A stretch of 27,220 nt of DNA, from the NCBI GenBank assembly GCA_023212725.1, contig JALBYF010000117.1, positions 1-27,220 on the forward strand, given 5' to 3'. Of this stretch, positions 1 to 11,100 are shown piece after piece; positions within the stretch are counted from its first letter, which is position 1; every line of letters starts with the position of its first letter. Position numbers and translations under genes: made by a program. Source of the DNA: Tranzscheliella williamsii (taxonomy: Eukaryota; Basidiomycota; Ustilaginomycetes; Ustilaginales; Ustilaginaceae). The notes under the pieces are model-generated. The model saw only the letters and a list, made by a program, of their open reading frames with translations, did no database searches and had not been told where the DNA came from.

Positions 1-644
1 CTTGTAAGCAAGTACAGCCTCGAACACGCCTCTCTACCTCTGGACGGAGCGTCCACGGCGGTCAGTCGATCTCAGAGTCACATCGATTGGAGCCTTGCTC
101 AATCCTTGCTTGTTGAGTCGATCGACTGCAACACAGTCAAATCACGACCACTCAGTCGATATCGTTATCATATCGACCAGTGCTTGGGATCAGGTGCACA
201 ACCGCTGACAGCTAGAATCATAAATCTACTGTGGTCACCTGCCAGATAGCCATCATCTGTTTATGTCTCAGCCCTTCTAAAGCTGGCTCTGGGTTGCCAA
301 TTGATAATGGACACTCATGCCATGATTTCTTGGCAGCCAGTCACTTAACTCAAATCAAAAAATCCCATGTGGTCCACCAGCTCAACTACTGTGAGTCGTA
401 CTGTGCCTCTATATATGACTGTGACTTATGTGACTGAATTGCAAAGAGGAATGTTAAGTGGAGGAGCGCACAGGTCACGCAATCATGATTTACATTAGCA
501 CACTCAAAGTTATATCTGATTCAAACGGTATGTGGTTGGCGACTGAAGATTTGGCATGACGCAGCCCCCATACGGTACACTAACTACCCACTTGTCTTCC
601 ATATACATCCTTCACCGGAAGAAAGGTGTCAGACAGTTGCCGGG
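1..644. other. Intergenic region upstream of DDB1
   Basis: I see no supported gene here. The first 185 bases are rich in the motif TCGAT, described separately. A weak TATATAT stretch lies at 410-416, about 230 bases before the DDB1 start, and could be a core promoter element, but nothing proves it. Short open frames in this stretch have no recognisable protein character. The far left edge could include the end or the 5' untranslated region of a neighbour that lies outside the window. Confidence 0.5.
64..176. repeat. Cluster of AGTCGAT / TCGAT motifs with a 12-bp palindrome
   Basis: AGTCGAT occurs directly at 64-70, 116-122 and 154-160. The copy at 116 is part of the perfect 12-base palindrome AGTCGATCGACT (116-127). 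Related ATCGAT and ATCGA cores occur near 82-87 and 172-176. The clustering in about 110 bases of non-coding DNA, 470-580 bases before DDB1, suggests a transcription-factor binding cluster or a decayed short repeat. No factor can be named from the sequence. Confidence 0.4.
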
Positions 645-3600
645 ATGCTTTACGTGGCGCATCCGCACGAGCCTTCTGCGACGCTCCAGTCTACCGTTTT
701 GCCAAGCTTTCTTTCCAGCGAACCTTGTCTAGCAGTCGTCAAGCATTCATCCATAACCTTCTTGTCCCTGGCCGAGACCTCTGCAGGGGACACGAATGTA
801 TACACCACGGAAACATCCCTGGTGGACCCTTTGGAGGAAATCCAGACCATAGAGTTCAATGCGCGTATCTTAGCGGTCGAAGCGGTCTCCGCTAAGTCTC
901 GACCGACACTCAGCTCAGACGTGTTGCTAGTCTTGACTGATCATTACAATCCCAGGCTTGTGGTCCTGACATCCTTTAGGAGTCCGGAATGCGGTGTGAG
1001 ACGTATCCACACAGATGCTATACTTCCTCTCAACGAGATGGCGCGGTCCCCAGCCGAGTCCGCTCTCGACATCTGGCTCGAACCACTCACTAAGGGCCGT
1101 TCTGGGACAGGTCAAAGATTCGCCGCGATACATGTCTACAAGGGCCTCATGAAGATTGTTCCTCTTGACCGTCAGGAGGGAAATAAGCAGAAGCCGTCCA
1201 GCGATGTCACTGACAACATCGATATTGATATGGAAGACGCCGCCCGATCCAGGCCCGGTGACGTGGCTATGTCTCGATCTTTCGGCGTGCGTCTACCACA
1301 TCCGAACCTCATATCTTGTGCTCTACTGCCGCCCAGAGGCCCGACGAGCCCACCCGCAATGGCACTTCTGTCCTTTTCTAGCATACCGTCCAGGATCCCT
1401 GGTCTCGGTGAGCAATGCTTACCAGTACTGTCGTTCCACACGGTCGACACAGAACGTCAAGAATTGTTACCGCTCCCTTGGGGTCCCCCTCGAAGACCGC
1501 CACGTGCGGACGCATCACCAGCGAACCCGAAAAAATTCGACAACAGAAACAATACGCAGGAGGATGAAGGTGCTTCTCGTACTGGCCAGCCCCAGAAATC
1601 TGAAAGAGACGAAATGCGAAAGAACGAAATACGAAAGAAGCACGGCCCATCTGCTACGGGCATGAGATTGGATGACAGTGCGCTTCTGAGGAGGGAAGAG
1701 GGCTGGTCTAAATCTGATATGGCCTCTAGTCATGTTCCTTTGCCCATTGTCGACGCCCTAGGAGCCACTCTTCTCCACGCTATTCCCGCTAACGTCGGAG
1801 GCGGCGTCTTGGTTTTCTCGGAGTCCAGCATTGTATACGTTCCAGCCCCCATGCAAAGCCTGCACGCTGACACAGAGCAGTCAACCTCTGCTTTCGTCTC
1901 GTCACTGAAGGGGAAAAGACGAAAGGCAAGCGCGAGCAACCTAGGGGAGCCACACAGTTTACCTGCCGATACGGCGGCCCAGATTAGTGTACAAAATCAC
2001 TCGACCCCTGGATCCAATGAAAACGGCAAACGTCGCCGCTCTTCGGCAGTCACAGATCTTGTGGCGGGTACCGAGGTTCATGGCTCTCGTAGAGCTCAAC
2101 GCCCCAAACTTCTACGGCTTGTTCTTCCTTATCCTATGCAAACGCTTGCTGCAACTAGCATCATAGAAGCGGGCGACCCATCTGCCCCGCCTACTGAGGC
2201 ATCCGGCGAGCATGGGGTTTTCAGCGTCGTATTCGGATGTGGCTCTGGGAGGCTGAACGTACTCCGATTGAAACTCTCCAACGCAAGCAGCGAGAGCTCG
2301 CCATCCTCTGTCGAACCCACAGGCATGTATGTCGAAAACCTTGGGCAAACTTCGCAGCCAGCAGGTCCGAAGGCCTTGTCATACTTGGGCGACGGTCTCC
2401 TACACGTAAGCAGCGTGACGGGAGACAGCGGGGTTTACATGCTTGGGATAAAATCGTTTGTAGACACCAGAAAATTCGTTGCGACGCGGAAGGTAACGCC
2501 TCCTTCCTCGCCGGATCAGGCAACATGCGAGCTCAGTTCAGGAAGCACGCCCCACGTCGATCTACTGCAAGACGAGTCGTTGCTGCAGGTGAAGAAGTGG
2601 GACAACTTGGGGCCCATCGTCGACTTCGTTGTAGACGATGGTTCTGGTGGAGATCCATCGCTCAATCCAGGAGCGCAAGCGCGAATCGTTACTTGTAGCG
2701 GTTCTGGTCCTAGCAGCAGCATCAGAGTCGTGCGAACTGGCGTCGCACTTCAGACACTCACCTCTTTGCGGGTGCCTGACGCACACAGAGTTTGGGCTGT
2801 GCATCACGGTGAAGCCGATGCGAAGCAAACCTCCGCCTTGATCCTAGGATTTGCAACTACCACCTCTTTGCTTACGATCGGCCTAGATGGGACTTTTGTC
2901 GATTCGTCAGCAGCTCTGGAACAGATTGGGATTGATACCCGAATTGCAACCCTGTCGGCAAGCCCCGTTTATGACGTATCCAGTCAAGCAAAACTGGTTC
3001 ATATCAACCACAGCAGAGTGACCTATGCCGTACAAAATGGCGGCTCTTTAACGCTCCTGGATCACTGGACACCCCCTGCCGGAGTTGAAATCACCCTGGC
3101 TTCAACAAACCAATGGGGCCAGGTCGTGTTGTGTCTGACCGATTTGTCAATCTCGTACGCCAACGTGCAAGATGGACGCATTCGGATGATTAGTTCTCTT
3201 GCAGCCAATCAGCAGGTGTCTTGCCTCGACATCAGCCCATTGCATGTCGGCCACCCTGCACAGTACACAGCATGTGGCTTCTGGCACTCTCGGTCTCTGC
3301 AAATCTATTCACTGCCAGACCTGGTACCGGTAGCCCAGCAATCTGTCGCCGGCCAGCCATTGTCTGCAGTGCCTCGATCCATCCTCTTGCATCGCTTCCG
3401 AACTTCAGCGAAACAGTGGCCTCGCAACATTGCGGGCCATCAATCTAGCAAGGGCGCACCTCACCCCCATCTTATCCTCGGCCTCGGCGATGGAACACTG
3501 GTTTCTTTCGGGTTAAGTCTGCCGACTGCAGAGAGCACAAGCACTATGATCGGACTGTTCGATTGCAAGATAACATCGCTAGGGTCGCAGGCACTGCATC

Positions 3601-5271
3601 TAAATGCTATTGAGACATCTAAAGGATCTCATGCTGTTGCAGTATCCGGTGATCGCCCAGTTGTTGTGTTTGCCGATTCGAAGCGCTTTACATATAACTC
3701 TCTCAAGCACAAGGATTTACGAAGTGTCTCGACATTGTACGCTGCTCCTGGGCGCACAGTGAACCTATTTGTCCTCCCAGACGCATTACATTTAGCGTCC
3801 TTAGGAGCTTTGCAGAGATGCAATGTCAGCACAATACCGCTGGGTCTCGAACAACCTCTGGCCATCGCCCAATGGCCGAGCCGCCGGGTATTTGCTGTCT
3901 GCGCTTGGTCATACCTACCTCATGGCTCAGCGACGCAGCGGAACAGTCCTCGTGGCTCTCTTCAGATCCGAGACCATATGGAGATACAGGCGATTGACGA
4001 AGCAAGGCTGCAACTGCATGAGAGACCCAATTGCGTTCAAGTAGTTCGCTTCGGCGACCGTGAGCTCCTGGTCGTTGGAACAGGCCACGTAAAGCCGGGC
4101 TCGACTGAGACCACCTCAGGAAGGCTGCTTGGCTTCGACGTGTCAACCGGTAATATCAATGGCACAGCCGCCAAGCTCCGGATGGTCTTTGAGCAAGAGG
4201 AGACGGGTAATGTTTACAGCATCCGGGGCCTCCATGGCCGTCTTGTAGCTGCGGTGAACTCGGAGGTCAAAGTGTACACCGTTCTGGAGCAATCGGAAAT
4301 GGATTCCTCTTCTTTCATCAGGTCATCGACGACACGTCACATCAAGCTTCGGCAGAAAGGCAGCTGGGCGAGTTCGTTCATCGCATGCAATTTGTCTGTG
4401 GTCGAGCCCGATCGCGTGATTGTTGGCGATGCGCTGAGATCCATGAACATTCTGCAAGTTAATACTCGCAATGGCCGCATCAGCGAGATCGCAAGAGACA
4501 GTGACCCGTTCTGGACCACTGCAACCGAGATAGTCGACGACGCATCACAAACTTATATCGGTGCTGATATCTCCTTCAATCTCTACACTTCACAGAGAGT
4601 ACCGCTCAGTACGGAGATGAAAGGCCGGATCCGAAAAGCCACACATCAGGCGTTTGAGACCGGACGGGAAAGGCTTTCGAATGCAGGGACTCCGTCAAGC
4701 CATGATGATTTTGCGCATGTAATGCACAGGCGTGCTGTCTGGCACTATGGCGATATGATCAACAGGTTCACAAGGGGTAAGTTCGAAGATGAAGAACGTC
4801 TCCTCAGGGCGGCACGGAGAACTGACAGTTTATTCTTCTTCAGGCTCGCTTGTGCAGGATCTCGCGTTATCTCGTGTAGCGCAGCCAAAGCTTATGTTTT
4901 GCACCGCAGCCGGTGCGTTTGGTGTGATTGCGGATGTTAACGAGGGATTCGCCCAGATCCTGGCCAAGGTGGAAAGAAACATCCTCAAACTTATCGAAGC
5001 TTATGACAATGGTGACACCCAAAGCGCCACGCCGGCAGGTGTCGTAAGCGGGCTTTCTCACCACGATTGGCGCACTTCCCGTACCGACCATCGAGTGCAG
5101 GAACCCGCCGGGTTTATCGATGGAAACATCGTCCAGATGCTTGTGGATGGTCGTCTTAACCATCACCAAAAAGATTTGGTTTTCAAAGGACCAACAAGCG
5201 CAGCTGAGGCGATCGATGTCGACCGCGACACTGTTGAAAAACTCGTTGAAGCTCTGAGCCTGCTACATTAG
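645..5271 (+). CDS. ddb1: DDB1, UV-damaged DNA-binding protein 1 / CUL4 adaptor (two exons)
   Basis: Large nuclear WD-propeller adaptor that links substrate receptors to the CUL4 ubiquitin ligase, with roles in DNA repair, replication control and chromatin. Exon 1 is 645-4776 and exon 2 is 4844-5271. The 67-bp intron has a GTAAGT donor and TTCTTCAG acceptor and joins FTRG to SLVQDL, which restores the DDB1 C-terminal block. The spliced product is 1519 residues. N-terminal residues 1-115 fit propeller A. A CPSF_A region covers about 1040-1500, with VIVGDALRS, EIARD, GFIDG near the end and a terminal EALSLLH. The WRTSRT and GFIDG end separates it from the paralogues CFT1 and RSE1, whose C-termini differ. 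It is about 380 residues longer than animal DDB1 (about 1140). The surplus includes low-complexity insertions near residues 278-362 and 410-485, with basic clusters KGKRRK and KRRR. The ATG at 645 opens the homologous region directly. Confidence 0.92.
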
Positions 5272-5994
5272 GATCTCTTTACTCCACAGTTATCATCTCA
5301 TACACTCGATCAGCGACTCTAGCCCAAACGTAGCTTAACATCCAGCTTAGAGTGGACGAACAAGTGTACATTCGCGTTCGCCACTCGCCTGTGATCAATT
5401 ATATGAGGCGCCATAGGTGTGGATTGGCACGTGAAGGGCAGATTCTTTGCAATCGCCAGATGCTAACCTACGCAATCCACGTCAGTCGTATCACAAATAC
5501 TACAGAACAATCACAGACTGACTATGCACAGTTGTCGCTCACAGGGCCTCTGCACATCTTTCTGTACGCTACATTGTGCAAATATCGTGCGTTAGGTCCT
5601 GGGAAGGGTTCATACGAGAAACGACTGTTGTGATGTGCTGAGCGGGCTCGTGTAGTAGTGTGCGGATCGAGCGCTTTAATCTGCTTGCAAGGGCCGATGA
5701 AGTTTGTTGCGAGCAGGTTGGAGGCATGGCATTCGCAGTTCGTCAAAATGACGATTCTCTAATGTGGGTGTCGGTAGGGAATGCACGTAAGAGTTAGGGT
5801 TTGTGCTCGCTCCATACATTATGGCGTTACACCGAGCCGCTTCGTCTCACCTGCGAGGCACTGGATCTGAGCTTGATGTTGACAATGACTGACAATGGCG
5901 TTAGCAGATCACCGATGATTCTGTTGCAATTTCCGAGTGTGCTTACTCAAAAGCCTGGATTATGTAGATCAATGGGGAAGCAGGAATGGTCAGG
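5272..5994. other. Convergent intergenic region (DDB1 and DUF1764 3' ends)
   Basis: This 723-bp stretch separates two genes that point towards each other, so it should hold both 3' untranslated regions and polyadenylation sites. I see no AATAAA-like signal that I would call, no RNA gene and no convincing coding frame. The longest open frames (5352-5633 on plus, 5522-5746 on minus) have no family character. Confidence 0.5.
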
Positions 5995-6567
5995 TCAGAT
6001 CTGACAGCAATCGTCGGAAGAAGGCTCATCGCGCTTACAGCAATCACAATCGAAAGGGCAAAGTGGCGTGTCTCCTCCTTGACCGATGCGAAGCTCAGTC
6101 TCAGAATAGATGACTAGTCCGTCGTCCGTCTTCTTACGGGAGGAGTTGCCCCGGGAATCGACAAAGTCTTGAAGCTCTGCTTCTCTCGAAGCACCGTAAT
6201 ACTTGGTTTCGTTTCCTGTCTTTCTAGGCTTGTTCTCCTTGTTGCCTGGTGGATCTGTAAGCGTGGGATAAGGGCGGCTGCTGCTTGATGATGAGGACTT
6301 ATCTTCGATTACTGTCACTTTCCTGCTATTCTTGAGCGGCTTCGGTTGCTCCGGCATTTCACTGAACAGCCCTGTTGCTACAGACTCCTTGCGCTTCCGT
6401 TTGCTCTTCTTGCATGCCCCCGTAAACTCTGACGCCTTCTCTGGCTTCAGCTCACGTTTCACCTCTGTCTCCGAGGGTGGTTGCCCCTCTCTGGACGAAG
6501 CAGCAGGTTTTGACAACTGATACTTGGCAATGCCAAAGATTTCATCGATTTCCGACGGTCCGGCCAT
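5995..6567 (-). CDS. DUF1764-family protein, probably nuclear
   Basis: Single-exon gene of 190 residues. The conserved C-terminal block, residues 134-177, runs FVDSRG, then KKTDDGLVIY, ETELRIG, GGDTPLC and CPFDCDCC. This is the signature I associate with DUF1764, a eukaryotic family of unknown function. The N-terminal SEIDEIFG (residues 5-12) also fits the short conserved start of the family. Between them lies a disordered, charged linker with a strong basic nuclear-localisation-like run KKSKRKRK (53-60) and a seven-serine tract (91-97). Cysteines 170, 174, 176 and 177 could bind a metal; that is inference. The protein continues 13 residues past the usual CDCC end and stops at DDCCQI. No biochemical role can be given. 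It is the most downstream of three minus-strand genes, 374 bp from the TPR gene, too far apart to imply co-transcription. Confidence 0.83.
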   Translation of the reverse strand: MAGPSEIDEIFGIAKYQLSKPAASSREGQPPSETEVKRELKPEKASEFTGACKKSKRKRKESVATGLFSEMPEQPKPLKNSRKVTVIEDKSSSSSSSRPYPTLTDPPGNKENKPRKTGNETKYYGASREAELQDFVDSRGNSSRKKTDDGLVIYSETELRIGQGGDTPLCPFDCDCCKRDEPSSDDCCQI

Positions 6568-6941
6568 GATGGGACCGAACGTGTCCGGTAGTACGTTTGC
6601 TAGGCGTACGCCTTGAAGACAGTTGTGAGTGTGAGAGTCTTATGTCGTATCTTAAGAGCTTCCCCACATATGGCAAACTGAATAAATTTCCGTATCAATC
6701 TCGGAACTCGGTCAGGGTCCAGCTTCCACCACATCCACAAGCGACAACTCACGATTGCTTTACTATGAATCGCGGCCGAGAAATGGGCCAGAGCAAGCTT
6801 TAGGGTACTACGGAGAACCGACCGGCACAAGGCTAGGATGCAATGAACAGCTGCTTACGTAACATGACGCTGGGAGTAGGAGGTCCGATGGAGAAGCGAT
6901 TATAGCAAGATGCTCTCGGTTTTGTTAAAGAGCAGACAGGC
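6568..6941. other. Intergenic region: DUF1764 promoter and TPR gene 3' end
   Basis: This 374-bp gap lies between two minus-strand genes, so it should contain the 3' end of the TPR gene and the promoter of the DUF1764 gene. A perfect 12-base palindrome sits close to the DUF1764 start (listed separately). Short frames on both strands have no protein character. Confidence 0.5.
6602..6613. promoter_or_regulatory. 12-bp perfect palindrome AGGCGTACGCCT upstream of the DUF1764 gene
   Basis: The twelve bases are self-complementary and lie 35 bp upstream of the DUF1764 start codon. Position and symmetry suit a dimeric transcription-factor site or a 5' untranslated hairpin, but a single copy of this length can occur by chance. 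Confidence 0.25.
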
Positions 6942-7769
6942 TTAAATTCCGGCATTGTTTTGCTGTGTAGCCGTGTTAAGCGGCACGGCGGTCGTTGAGC
7001 TAGGAGCGTTGTCGAGACTCAGCCGATTGGGCTCTTTGCTCAAGAATCCTTTCCATTTGTTACGACTCTGGGCCTCCTTGGTATCAATAAGCTTTTGCAC
7101 GAGCGCCAGTTCTACTGTAAAGGAAGCGTCAGCTTTCTCCTCCATCACGCTCTGCAGATATGCCCGTGCTTTGTATACATCGCCGCTAAGTCTAAGCGCC
7201 TGCGCCTTTCGATATCTGGCTTTAACATTGTTGCTGTCGCTCTTAAGACTCTTGTCTGCGCTCTCAACTGCCCGTGTATAGTTGGCTTGTTTCAGGTAAC
7301 ATGCCGCCATGTTGCTGTATACCGTGCTTAAAAGTTTATGCACATCGCCGGGGGCATACTTGCCTCCCGCCACATTGCCGGGCACATGAGTTGCCGAGTC
7401 TGTCGACCTGGTCGCGTCCTGGTCATCTATGTATGAGTCCCGGTCCAAGCTGGATTGCAGACTGTCGCTTTTTTCCGAGTTCTCCCCAAGGACTTCCAGG
7501 ATGCTCTTTTGTTCCAGACCGGAAAGGTATAGTGTAGCTACATGGTACGAGCCTAGTGCATCTTTGTAGTCACCCTTGACAAAAGCAGCGTTGCCCTTCT
7601 CCTTGTTCTCCAACCCGATGCGGATCTTTTCCACGATGCTAGGCGCGCCATTTCGCGCCGAGCTCGTAGCTGCCATCCTCTTGCTAAGCCGTCTGCCTGC
7701 GCGGGATTTCGCGAAAGCCACAGATGTCGAAGATTGGAACGGATTCACAGAGCTACCGACCGAATGCAC
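6942..7769 (-). CDS. TPR protein with Hsp90/Hsp70-type carboxylate clamp (co-chaperone-like)
   Basis: Single-exon gene of 275 residues. The first TPR (about 52-86) contains KEKGN. The second and third (about 145-213) contain YSNMAACY and KARYRKAQ. The five positions that form a dicarboxylate clamp in Hsp90/Hsp70-binding TPR proteins such as HOP are all present: Lys56, Asn60, Asn153, Lys183 and Arg187. By family knowledge this predicts binding to the C-terminal EEVD of cytosolic Hsp90 or Hsp70. The layout resembles TTC9/AIP/FKBP-type TPR modules, but no peptidyl-prolyl isomerase domain is present. A polar insertion of about 55 residues (about 88-142) separates TPR 1 from TPR 2. The first 31 residues are basic and serine-rich, with no acidic residue, and Met32 (MAATSS) is an alternative start. 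If the longer start is used, a weak mitochondrial presequence is possible. Confidence 0.82.
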   Translation of the reverse strand: MHSVGSSVNPFQSSTSVAFAKSRAGRRLSKRMAATSSARNGAPSIVEKIRIGLENKEKGNAAFVKGDYKDALGSYHVATLYLSGLEQKSILEVLGENSEKSDSLQSSLDRDSYIDDQDATRSTDSATHVPGNVAGGKYAPGDVHKLLSTVYSNMAACYLKQANYTRAVESADKSLKSDSNNVKARYRKAQALRLSGDVYKARAYLQSVMEEKADASFTVELALVQKLIDTKEAQSRNKWKGFLSKEPNRLSLDNAPSSTTAVPLNTATQQNNAGI

Positions 7770-8155
7770 GGTAGTCGCTGTGTGGTGATGGTTGATTGAG
7801 GAGACGACACTGCTCTCTGATTCACAACCTAGTCTTCCTGCAACCTAAAAATCCCGTGAGCGACACTATTCTCAATTTATTCTCGAACAATCATCACGCT
7901 GTAGTGTAACCTCGAAATCACGACTTCTGTTGTCTACGCTTGTGGTTGAAGGTGAAGGTTCAAGTCCAACACATGCTTAACAATCACAGTGTACAGTAGG
8001 CAGGTGTCTGTGCTGCTATGGGTTTGCTTCAAAGCGTACAAATACATCATTCAGAGCAAGGTAGAAATACGAGACTTTGCCGTGGGGAAGCTAGCGCGGG
8101 TGAAGACGACGTATGTGATGTACAGCACCAATCGAGTTAGGGAAGTAGCCAGCTT
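7770..8155. other. Intergenic region: TPR gene promoter and HIR1 3' end
   Basis: This 386-bp gap lies between the start of the TPR gene and the end of HIR1, both on the minus strand. I see no RNA gene, repeat or convincing frame. A tRNA B-box-like string at 7957-7967 was examined and rejected. Confidence 0.5.
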
Positions 8156-11100
8156 CTAGGATTTCATGCTAGCTAGTATTTCTTGATATGGCTGCACAAG
8201 CGAAGTCAGGTTGCGGGGCTTGGCCAGAATTTGGAGCACTTGACCACACAATTGTCTTTTGTCGAATCCTACAACAGTTGGTTCCCACTCGTCATCATGA
8301 TCTCGGGACGACCGGTGGTAGATCGGGCCGATGAGCGACTTGATCAGATCTTCTGCTTGATTCTTGATCCCTTGTTCTCCGATCCGTTTTGCGTAGACAG
8401 TCAGATAGTTCTTGTACTCATTCGGGCTGTCGAGAATCGTAGCGGCAAGCATTCGAGCTTCTAGATGTCGGAGTGTGACGGCGATGTCAAAGTCCGTCTT
8501 TTTATCCTCCGGCACGCTCATTTCTACTGGGTTAGTCTCGTCATCGTCCGACTCTTGCTGAATGCCCACTTGGGCGTCGCCATGGACTCGGCGCACTACG
8601 AGTGTGTTGATTTCGGCTTCGATGGCACGAACGGGATCTCGATTCGAAGCCTCCGTGCCTCGGCTTCGCGTCCTTCCATCCCAGGCTTCGGAATGTTCGG
8701 CCCACCACCCATCGCTGATACATACCCAGCAGAGCTTCTTGTTATCGAAGGTATAGGCCTTTTCGGTGTGCAGAATGACCACGGGCGATCCGTTGGCGTG
8801 GACTGTTGCCGAGACGAGGTTAGTTGGATCACCAAGAAGATTAAGCATGGACACCGGACGATGTATCTCCTTGTCGGACTGAATGTTCCAGCGGTACATG
8901 AGTCCCGACACAGTTATGGCCATCAGCACGAGACCGTTGCTCTCAAGCCGGTAACAGGCAGAATCCAGCAGCAAGTTCCCCAGACGTCTGCCACGAGCCG
9001 TGTAAATGATGATGGATGAATCATCCAGAGCGACGGCAGAGAAAAAGTACGAGGTTGTTGCCAGGGTAGCTGCAGTGGGAGTGAAATCGATCCATTCCAC
9101 ACGGTCTTTGTCCGAAGGATCGAGACGTGCGATCTCTGTGGGCCGCGACTCATCAAAATTGCGTATTTCGATAGTAGAGCCCCCCTCTTCCCGGCGGTAT
9201 ACGCTTGAGACCTCGGGGACTTCGAGATGCACGCCTTTGCGAACACCGGCCTCGATAATGCCACTGGTTCCCTCGATTGCATGTCGCAGAGTCCTCTTGG
9301 GTCCAAGGGGGTCGCGTAGAGTGTCACCTCCCAATGTCCGGCCGATTTCTGCTTTGCTTTTGCCCTTTTGCAGTTTACCGAGAGGCTCGATATCCTCGAT
9401 GTCCCGTTCCACCTCCTCGACCTTACGCTTCTTACCACGCAAGAAGCGCTGCTGAAATTCGGTCCAGAACTGCATCATGTCTTCTGGACTTGCGCCTTCA
9501 GGCATGATGCCAAATGGCAATCCAACAGGCACGTAAGGCATCAAAGACATCACTGCCGCGGTTGCAGCCTGCCCATGCGGTGACGGAATGCTTGATGGGA
9601 CGGCTGAGGCTTGCAACGACCCGTTGACTGCGTTCCGAGAAGTTCCGTTTCCTGTGATCCCGTTTGCTATACCTGTATGTTCAAAGCCCTCCGTCGTCGT
9701 ACCGCCAGGCACTTGACGCATAGCCGGTAAATGCGATGGCTGTAGCGTTGCCGCAGCAGGAGATGGCTGCAGTTGTTCGGTATAAGTGACAGCAGGTAAG
9801 CTCGGAAAAGGATCTTCTCCTATCAAAGTTGGTCGTATTCGACGCTTTCCATCTTTAGTCATCGTTATGCTCTGCTGTAAGCGCCCAGTCCTGCCGACAG
9901 CTGGCCTGTGCATGGACGCAGTTCCGGCTGGTGGCACAGCAGTTACGGACGGTGTTGCGAGCTGAGCTGCCTTTCGCGGCTGGAGGACATTGGGCCTATC
10001 GGATGTACCGACTTTTCTTGCCTCGCCAACGGAGGCGGTGACAGCACGAACGTTCTTGACCCCATGTTTATCCCGCGACTGCGAAAGCCTTTCGTGGCTT
10101 AAAGCATCGGATATGATCTTGGGGGTAAGGCTGAATACAGCAACTGTGCCATCTGAAGAGCAGGCATACAAGGTGTACCCATCAGCTGACCAGGAAAGGT
10201 CCATGACCTGACGCTGGAATACGTCCCTTGCTACCAGGACTGGTTGTTCGAGGCCGGTGACCCACACGGAAACTGATTGGTCTAAAGAGCCCAAAGCGAC
10301 CACACAGGAGTGCGTGCCGCCATCGAAGCCAACAAAGATCTTGGGGCTAAATGCAGTGACGACGACGGCGTTCTCGTGTCCGACAAAGTAAATATCACTG
10401 GTCCAATTGGTCCTTTTGACCACACTGGCGACAAAGACAGGTCCGCTCATTGCGTTGGCACAGAGCAGCAAACTGCCATCCGGCGACCAGCTTGGTCTGC
10501 GGAAGAAGGCGGTGGATGGGCTGGTGAGGAATGGCTCGGTTATCGAGGTTTGGAGTTGCCAGTCGCTAGTACGCCACACTTTGACAGTTTTGTCGTCTGA
10601 GGCTGTCGCCAAGTACTGTCCCAAAGGATCGAAGACCACGCCTTTCACAAAGCCCTGGTGTCCATCGATTGTTCGCAGCCTATCGAACGCGGTACCTGAC
10701 CAGATGAAGACTTTGGAGTCTAAGCCAACTGTGGCAATGAACTCATCGTCGTTGGCCCAGGCGAGATCCACGACGTCAGATTCGTGACCGGCCAGACGGC
10801 GGTACGGCCTCCAGCTCTCGATGTTGACCTCGCTCGATCCGAAGCTACCTCCGCCCATGCCGCTAGGATCAAGGTCCCAGATCAAAGCAACAGTATCATC
10901 GGATCCGGAAGCCAGAAAACGGCCCGAATTCGCCCACCTTACGACGAGCACGCTCCCGGTATGCCTGGACAGAGTAGAAAGCAGCTTGTGGGCACCGGCC
11001 TGTTTCTCGTTAGACTCTGAAAGGATGGAGGCGGTGGACCAGATACGGATTTTAGTGTCGAGACCAGCCGTGGCCAGGCGACTCGCGTCGGGATGGACGG

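Noticed and set aside
645..4940. Reading the first gene as CFT1/CPSF160 or RSE1/SF3B3 rather than DDB1
   Set aside because: The three share a CPSF_A region, but the spliced C-terminus with WRTSRT, PAGFIDG and a terminal SLLH matches the DDB1 pattern and not the others.
5352..5633. 93-codon plus-strand frame in the convergent intergenic region
   Set aside because: Low-information sequence without family motifs, directly after the DDB1 3' end. More likely 3' untranslated or intergenic DNA.
5995..6006. C-terminal CCQI of the DUF1764 protein as a prenylation (CaaX/CCxx) signal
   Set aside because: Gln at the a2 position is unfavourable, the CCxx type is limited to Rab GTPases, and the protein carries a nuclear-type basic run.
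7957..7967. GGTTCAAGTCC, resembling a tRNA B box
   Set aside because: The flanking bases do not form the five-pair T stem, and no A box, anticodon arm or acceptor stem can be built around it.
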